Shown: positions 5,995 to 9,425 of the stretch, piece after piece
How positions within the stretch are numbered: position 1 is the stretch's first letter
Layout: each line of letters starts with the position of its first letter
Assembly: GCA_016177145.1 (NCBI GenBank)
Contig: JACOVV010000149.1
Coordinates: 1-9,425, forward strand
Length of the DNA: 9,425 nt
From: Candidatus Omnitrophota bacterium
GTDB taxonomy: Bacteria; Omnitrophota; Gorgyraeia; JACOVV01
Reading direction: 5' to 3'
Notes under the pieces: generated by a model
Databases searched by the model: none
What the model saw: only the letters and a program-made list of their open reading frames with translations
Told to the model about the DNA's origin: nothing
Position numbers and translations under genes: made by a program

Positions 5995-7283
5995 GCGCCA
6001 GGAAAAGTTTTTGGGTATTATTTATTTTCTTCCTGTTTCCGCTCCTAGTGTTACTATCGCACCAGTCCCAAAACCCCGTCATCGGGAGATGGTCGTCAAG
6101 TTTTTTCCTGCTGTTACTGGCTTATGGAGGATGGGTTATCCTGTGGCTTTTTTTCGCGCTTTACGTGCAGCGGTGGGGAGCTTGTTTCTGTCTTTATTTG
6201 GCCGGCATATATCTCTTGGCGTTCGCGGCGGTTGATTTTGTTCTTGGGTACCGTTATTTTCACTCCATGATAAAACTAAAAGACCACCCCGTGTATCACC
6301 ATACCTTAGTTCCGGGTATTCATCATTTGCACATTTCTGAGAATTCATTCCTGGACCGCCGGTACCTGATGAGCGTCAATCGAGATCGCCTCAGGAGAGA
6401 GACGGAGGTCTCTCTGGAAAAACAGAATGGTCTTTGTCGCATATTGGCGCTGGGGGATTCATTTACCGAAGGGAAGGGAGTGAATGATCATGAGACATTT
6501 TGCTCACGGCTGGAAGAATACCTCAATGCGGACAAGAAAAATAACAGAAAATATGAAGTCCTCAATAGCGGTGTGGACAGCTACGCGCCTGTCCTGGAGT
6601 ATTTATATTTGAAAACCGATGGGATTCGATTTAATCCTGATTTAGTCCTTCTTTTTTTCGATATGAGCGATCTGGCGAACACCAACGGTTATCTGAAAAG
6701 AACTGTTTGGGATCAAGAAGGAAACATTATCGCTGTTTCGCCGCAAAGGCAATCTTGGGGAGAACGGGCGCGCCGCTTTATTACCACGCATTTTTATTAT
6801 GCGGGGAATTGGTTGTCCAGGAGTTTGCTTGCCAAGCAAAAAAATAACGCCATCGGACGAACACCGGAAGAGGAAATATTTCAATTCGCTCTGGCAGCCG
6901 ATCAAAAACCATGGGAAAAAGAGTGGAAGGCCGTTGAGGAACACATTAATTGGGTGTATCGTTTCTGTCAGGGACGGAACATCAGGTTCGGTTTGGTGAT
7001 TTATCCGTGGGGGTTTCAGGTGAACGATTCCGAATGGGCGGAAGGAAGAAAAGAATTCAATATCCCGCAAAATTATACGGCCCCCGCCGATCTTTCTTTC
7101 ATGCTCCAGGATAGATTTAAAAAGGAGTTTCCGGTTCTGAATTTATTCCCCTCATTTCGCAGTTACAGCGGTGAAAAATTACTTTACTACAAAAAGGATA
7201 TGCACTGGACTCCGGAGGGGCATGATTTGGTCGCCAGACGTTTATTTGAGTTCCTCAATGAGGATTGGGCTAAAAACCTATAA
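5991..7283 (+). CDS. Membrane-anchored SGNH/GDSL hydrolase-like protein
   Basis: This is a 430-residue protein with three predicted N-terminal membrane helices (about 6-23, 37-59 and 64-86) and a large soluble domain. With the short 'SARKS' basic N-terminus inside, three helices put the SGNH domain on the periplasmic side. Seen: block I '[12 protein letters not shown]' with nucleophile S157; block II '[10 protein letters not shown]' with G194; block III '[11 protein letters not shown]' (D224-M-S-D-L228), where the usual GxND Asn is replaced by Ser; and block V 'D403-M-H405-W' followed by 'TPEGHDLVA', supplying the Asp-His pair. Such proteins remove or transfer O-acyl (usually acetyl) groups on exported glycans. 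Given the cluster, modification of the polysaccharide made by the neighbours is the natural role, but whether it is an esterase or an acyltransferase cannot be told. It shares ATGA with the CgeB-like gene. No terminator follows; a promoter for ilvD begins 2 bases after the stop. Confidence 0.85.
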   Translation: MSARKSFWVLFIFFLFPLLVLLSHQSQNPVIGRWSSSFFLLLLAYGGWVILWLFFALYVQRWGACFCLYLAGIYLLAFAAVDFVLGYRYFHSMIKLKDHPVYHHTLVPGIHHLHISENSFLDRRYLMSVNRDRLRRETEVSLEKQNGLCRILALGDSFTEGKGVNDHETFCSRLEEYLNADKKNNRKYEVLNSGVDSYAPVLEYLYLKTDGIRFNPDLVLLFFDMSDLANTNGYLKRTVWDQEGNIIAVSPQRQSWGERARRFITTHFYYAGNWLSRSLLAKQKNNAIGRTPEEEIFQFALAADQKPWEKEWKAVEEHINWVYRFCQGRNIRFGLVIYPWGFQVNDSEWAEGRKEFNIPQNYTAPADLSFMLQDRFKKEFPVLNLFPSFRSYSGEKLLYYKKDMHWTPEGHDLVARRLFEFLNEDWAKNL

Positions 7284-7285
7284 GG

Positions 7286-7314
7286 TTGACTATCGAATCG
7301 TCGGTTTGTATGAT
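7286..7314 (+). promoter_or_regulatory. Sigma70-like promoter of ilvD
   Basis: TTGACT (-35, 7286-7291) and TATGAT (-10, 7309-7314) are each 5/6 matches to consensus and are separated by exactly 17 bases. Transcription would start near 7321, about 19 bases before ATG 7340. This sits in the only short gap of the block that is not repeat-filled. It also argues against translation starting at the TTG (7286) or ATG (7310), which lie in the -35 and -10 elements. Confidence 0.7.
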
Positions 7315-7330
7315 AGGAAATGGTTCTAGA

Positions 7331-7335
7331 AAGGA
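7331..7335 (+). promoter_or_regulatory. Ribosome binding site of ilvD
   Basis: AAGGA precedes two in-frame ATGs, at 7340 (4-base spacing) and 7346 (10-base spacing). Either could be the start; 7340 is used here. The difference is two residues. Confidence 0.6.
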
Positions 7336-7339
7336 TAAC

Positions 7340-9028
7340 ATGACGATGAAACCGTTAAACGCAAAAAGTTCCGTGATTACCCAGGGAATGTCGCGCTCGC
7401 CGGCGCGGGCGATGCTGAAATCCATCGGTTTCACCGACGAAGATCTGAAAAAGCCGATGATCGGCGTCGCCAATACCTGGATTGAGACGACGCCGTGCAA
7501 TTTCCATCTGAGGCGGCTTTCTGAAAAGATCAAGGAAGGGGTGCGTCAGGCGGGAGGAGTGCCTGTTGAATTTAACACCATCGCCATCTCCGATGGAATC
7601 ACGATGGGGACCGAAGGGATGAAAACTTCTTTGGTCAGCCGGGAGGTCGTCGCCGATTCCGTCGAGCTGGTCGCCAGGGGGCACTATTTTGACGGTTTGA
7701 TCGCTGTCTCCGGCTGTGACAAGACAATCCCGGGAACGGTCATGGCTCTGTGCCGGGTGAATGTCCCTTCTCTGATGATTTACGGCGGTTCCATCGCGCC
7801 CGGAAGGTTTGAAAATCACGATGTGACCATTCAAGACGTGTTTGAAGCGGTCGGCAAATGCAGCGTTGGAAAAATGACTCCGCGCCAGCTCCATGAATTA
7901 GAAGACCGCGCTTGTCCGGCTGCCGGCGCCTGCGGAGGGCAGTTTACCGCCAACACGATGGCGACCGCTTTTGCGGCGATGGGGATTTCCCCGATGGGAT
8001 ATAACGACATCCCCGCGATGGATCCTAAGAAGGACGAGGTCTGTTTTAACGCGGGGCGTTTGATCATGAATTTAATCAGGGCAAATATCCGCCCGAGCGA
8101 TATTATCACTAAAAACTCCATCGAGAACGCCATCGCGAGTGTCGCCATGACCGGCGGATCTACGAACGCGGTTCTCCACCTTCTGGCGATCGCTCATGAA
8201 ACCGGAGTCAAACTTTCGATTAATGACTTTGACCGTATCAGCCGCAGGACTCCCTTACTGGGAGATTTAAAACCGGGCGGCCGGTTTGTCGCGACTGATC
8301 TGTATGAAGCGGGTGGAGTTCGTCTTGTCATGAAGCGGCTGCTGGAAGCGCGGCTCCTTCATCCGGAAGAAATAACGGTGACGGGAAAAACCATCGGCAA
8401 AGAAGCAGCGCAAGCCCATGAGAAAGAAGGGCAGAAAGTCGTGCGGTCGTTGCGTCAACCGCTCAAACCGACAGGGGGGTTAGTGATTCTAAAAGGAAAC
8501 TTAGCGCCAGAGGGGGCGGTCTTGAAAGTTGCCGGTGAGAAACGACTCACTCACCGCGGGCCGGCGCGGGTTTTCGACAGTGAAGAGAGGGCTTTTGAAG
8601 CCGTTAAGAAGAAAAAAATCCAGCCAGGGGACGTCATTGTGATCCGTTATGAAGGACCTCAGGGAGGACCTGGAATGAGAGAGATGCTGGGCGTGACTGC
8701 CGCCATCGTGGGTGAAGGACTGGGAGAATCGGTAGCGCTAGTCACCGACGGACGTTTTTCCGGCGCGACGCATGGGCTCATGGCGGGCCATGTGGCTCCC
8801 GAAGCGGCTAAAGGGGGACCGATCGCTGCGGTCAAAGAGGGAGACACCGTTACCTTTGACATTCCTAGACGACGGCTGGATGTGGCGCTCACGGAGCATG
8901 AAATCAAAAAGCGCTTGACACAGTGGCGCCCGCCAAAACCGAGATACCAACGGGGTGTCATGGCTAAATACGCCCGGTGGGTCTCCTCCGCGGCCAAAGG
9001 GGCCGTGACCGATTTCCGTGATGAATGA
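7340..9028 (+). CDS. ilvD: Dihydroxy-acid dehydratase
   Basis: This is a 562-residue cytoplasmic iron-sulfur dehydratase that converts 2,3-dihydroxy-3-methylbutanoate and its pentanoate homologue to the 2-keto acids of valine/leucine and isoleucine synthesis. Seen: '[19 protein letters not shown]' near the N-terminus; '[16 protein letters not shown]' with cluster ligand C53; '[16 protein letters not shown]'; '[10 protein letters not shown]' with C126; '[16 protein letters not shown]' with C198; '[17 protein letters not shown]'; '[12 protein letters not shown]'; and '[16 protein letters not shown]' with the probable catalytic base S474. All three cluster cysteines and the full length are present, so it should be active. 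The motifs fit IlvD rather than Edd or sugar-acid dehydratases. The reading frame extends upstream to 7286, but the promoter and ribosome binding site place the start at 7340 or 7346. It stands apart from the glycan genes by function and by having its own promoter. It overlaps the following small gene by 8 bases. Confidence 0.95.
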   Translation: MTMKPLNAKSSVITQGMSRSPARAMLKSIGFTDEDLKKPMIGVANTWIETTPCNFHLRRLSEKIKEGVRQAGGVPVEFNTIAISDGITMGTEGMKTSLVSREVVADSVELVARGHYFDGLIAVSGCDKTIPGTVMALCRVNVPSLMIYGGSIAPGRFENHDVTIQDVFEAVGKCSVGKMTPRQLHELEDRACPAAGACGGQFTANTMATAFAAMGISPMGYNDIPAMDPKKDEVCFNAGRLIMNLIRANIRPSDIITKNSIENAIASVAMTGGSTNAVLHLLAIAHETGVKLSINDFDRISRRTPLLGDLKPGGRFVATDLYEAGGVRLVMKRLLEARLLHPEEITVTGKTIGKEAAQAHEKEGQKVVRSLRQPLKPTGGLVILKGNLAPEGAVLKVAGEKRLTHRGPARVFDSEERAFEAVKKKKIQPGDVIVIRYEGPQGGPGMREMLGVTAAIVGEGLGESVALVTDGRFSGATHGLMAGHVAPEAAKGGPIAAVKEGDTVTFDIPRRRLDVALTEHEIKKRLTQWRPPKPRYQRGVMAKYARWVSSAAKGAVTDFRDE

Positions 9029-9425
9029 AATCACTAAACATGTGGTTTTGATCTGCGAGGATGGATGGGAAGGAATCCGGGAGTTTGCCATAAAACTTTC
9101 CGCGAAAGGGATTCCTGTTTCAGTGATCATCAAAGGAGACCCGGGACCTGAAGTAAAGGAAATCATCACATCCCTGCCAAAAATTAAGAACTATTTCTTT
9201 AAGAGGAATCCATACCGGCTTTTTCTTTTTCCGCTTCTCATCGGACTCTATCTAAGAGAGGGGTGGAACGCTTGCTGTATTACCAAAAAAAGGACCTACC
9301 GCCATCTACAGAAACTTCAAACTCTCCTGAAATTTCGCTTGTACTTCTTTGAAGAAAACGGCAAGAATTCTCAGTGTGTCTCTCAGTCAGGGGAGAAAAT
9401 CAGCTGTATTGACCTCGCTTCCCAA
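9021..9425 (+). CDS. Small uncharacterised protein, possible GT-B-like half-domain (copy 2, 3' end outside the window)
   Basis: The frame starts with ATG inside the last codons of ilvD (8-base overlap) and is open for all 135 codons to the window edge with no stop, so the C-terminus is not seen. The competing ATG at 9025 stops after eight codons. '[20 protein letters not shown]' is followed by '[20 protein letters not shown]', a strand-helix-strand pattern like a GT-B N-terminus. A hydrophobic/aromatic stretch '[14 protein letters not shown]' follows at 65-78, then '[19 protein letters not shown]'. It aligns with the protein at 4749-5153 with a 2-3 residue offset (about 9 identities in the first 30 aligned positions, counted by eye). 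The product is unrecognised. If it stops soon after the window it is a small protein like copy 1; if it continues it could be a full GT-B enzyme whose N-terminal half is what is visible here. Confidence 0.65.
   Translation, partial: MNEITKHVVLICEDGWEGIREFAIKLSAKGIPVSVIIKGDPGPEVKEIITSLPKIKNYFFKRNPYRLFLFPLLIGLYLREGWNACCITKKRTYRHLQKLQTLLKFRLYFFEENGKNSQCVSQSGEKISCIDLASQ

Noticed and set aside
5960..6235. 91-codon + strand frame across the CgeB-like / SGNH junction
   Set aside because: It overlaps two recognisable genes in a different frame and shows no motif; the ATGA junction at 5991-5994 explains the region.
6824..6840. Perfect 7-bp stem (TTTGCTT / AAGCAAA) followed by an A-run
   Set aside because: It lies inside the SGNH gene; an A-run on the + strand does not terminate transcription, and there is no minus-strand gene to end here.
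7286..7339. Longer ilvD starts at TTG 7286 or ATG 7310
   Set aside because: These codons coincide with the -35 and -10 promoter elements, lack a ribosome binding site, and the extra residues are not part of the IlvD family.
7355..7894. 179-codon open frame on the minus strand
   Set aside because: It is antisense to ilvD within its most conserved cysteine-motif region, and its product (rich in H, R, D and P) looks like a reverse-strand shadow.
7340..9028. Edd or sugar-acid dehydratase instead of IlvD
   Set aside because: The [17 protein letters not shown] and GRFSGATHG motifs and the 562-residue length fit dihydroxy-acid dehydratase.

Overview
The window looks like part of a surface-polysaccharide (LPS, O-antigen or capsule type) locus from a Gram-negative-type, probably uncultured bacterium. 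The codon use is mixed and of intermediate GC. Genes are packed on the + strand with stop/start overlaps, and the only sizeable non-coding gap is filled by GTAGGGGC-type palindromic repeats of a kind I associate with environmental genomes (Omnitrophota, Elusimicrobiota, Desulfobacterota and similar). The phylum cannot be fixed from this sequence alone.

Layout. (1) Bases 1-315 are the C-terminal end of a family-2 (WaaE-like) glycosyltransferase. (2) Bases 312-407 are a composite of three hairpins bounded by a 9-bp terminal inverted repeat. It supplies the stop codon of the first gene and ends at the ribosome binding site of the next. (3) Bases 417-7283 are one tight, apparently co-transcribed block of seven genes: a dTDP-rhamnose-4-epimerase-like SDR with a four-cysteine insert; a GT2 glycosyltransferase with an extra C-terminal domain; a CxxC-containing SAM methyltransferase; a GT9 (heptosyltransferase-like) enzyme with a Jag_N-like N-terminal domain; a small uncharacterised protein; a CgeB-like glycosyltransferase; and a membrane-anchored SGNH hydrolase/acyltransferase-like protein. 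(4) A sigma70-like promoter (7286-7314) precedes ilvD (dihydroxy-acid dehydratase). (5) A second small protein, apparently a paralogue of the first, overlaps the ilvD stop and runs off the window.

Together the genes would make a nucleotide sugar, transfer several sugars (GT2, GT9, CgeB-like GT-B) and decorate the product (methyl transfer, and acyl transfer or removal). ilvD is a metabolic gene with its own promoter and is functionally out of place.

The least expected features are the Jag_N-GT9 fusion and a roughly 100-130 residue module. That module appears twice as a stand-alone small protein (4749-5153 and 9021-end) and, more weakly, as the C-terminal extension of the GT2 enzyme (about 2299-2592). 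It resembles the N-terminal half of a GT-B glycosyltransferase and may be a family of detached or accessory half-domains.
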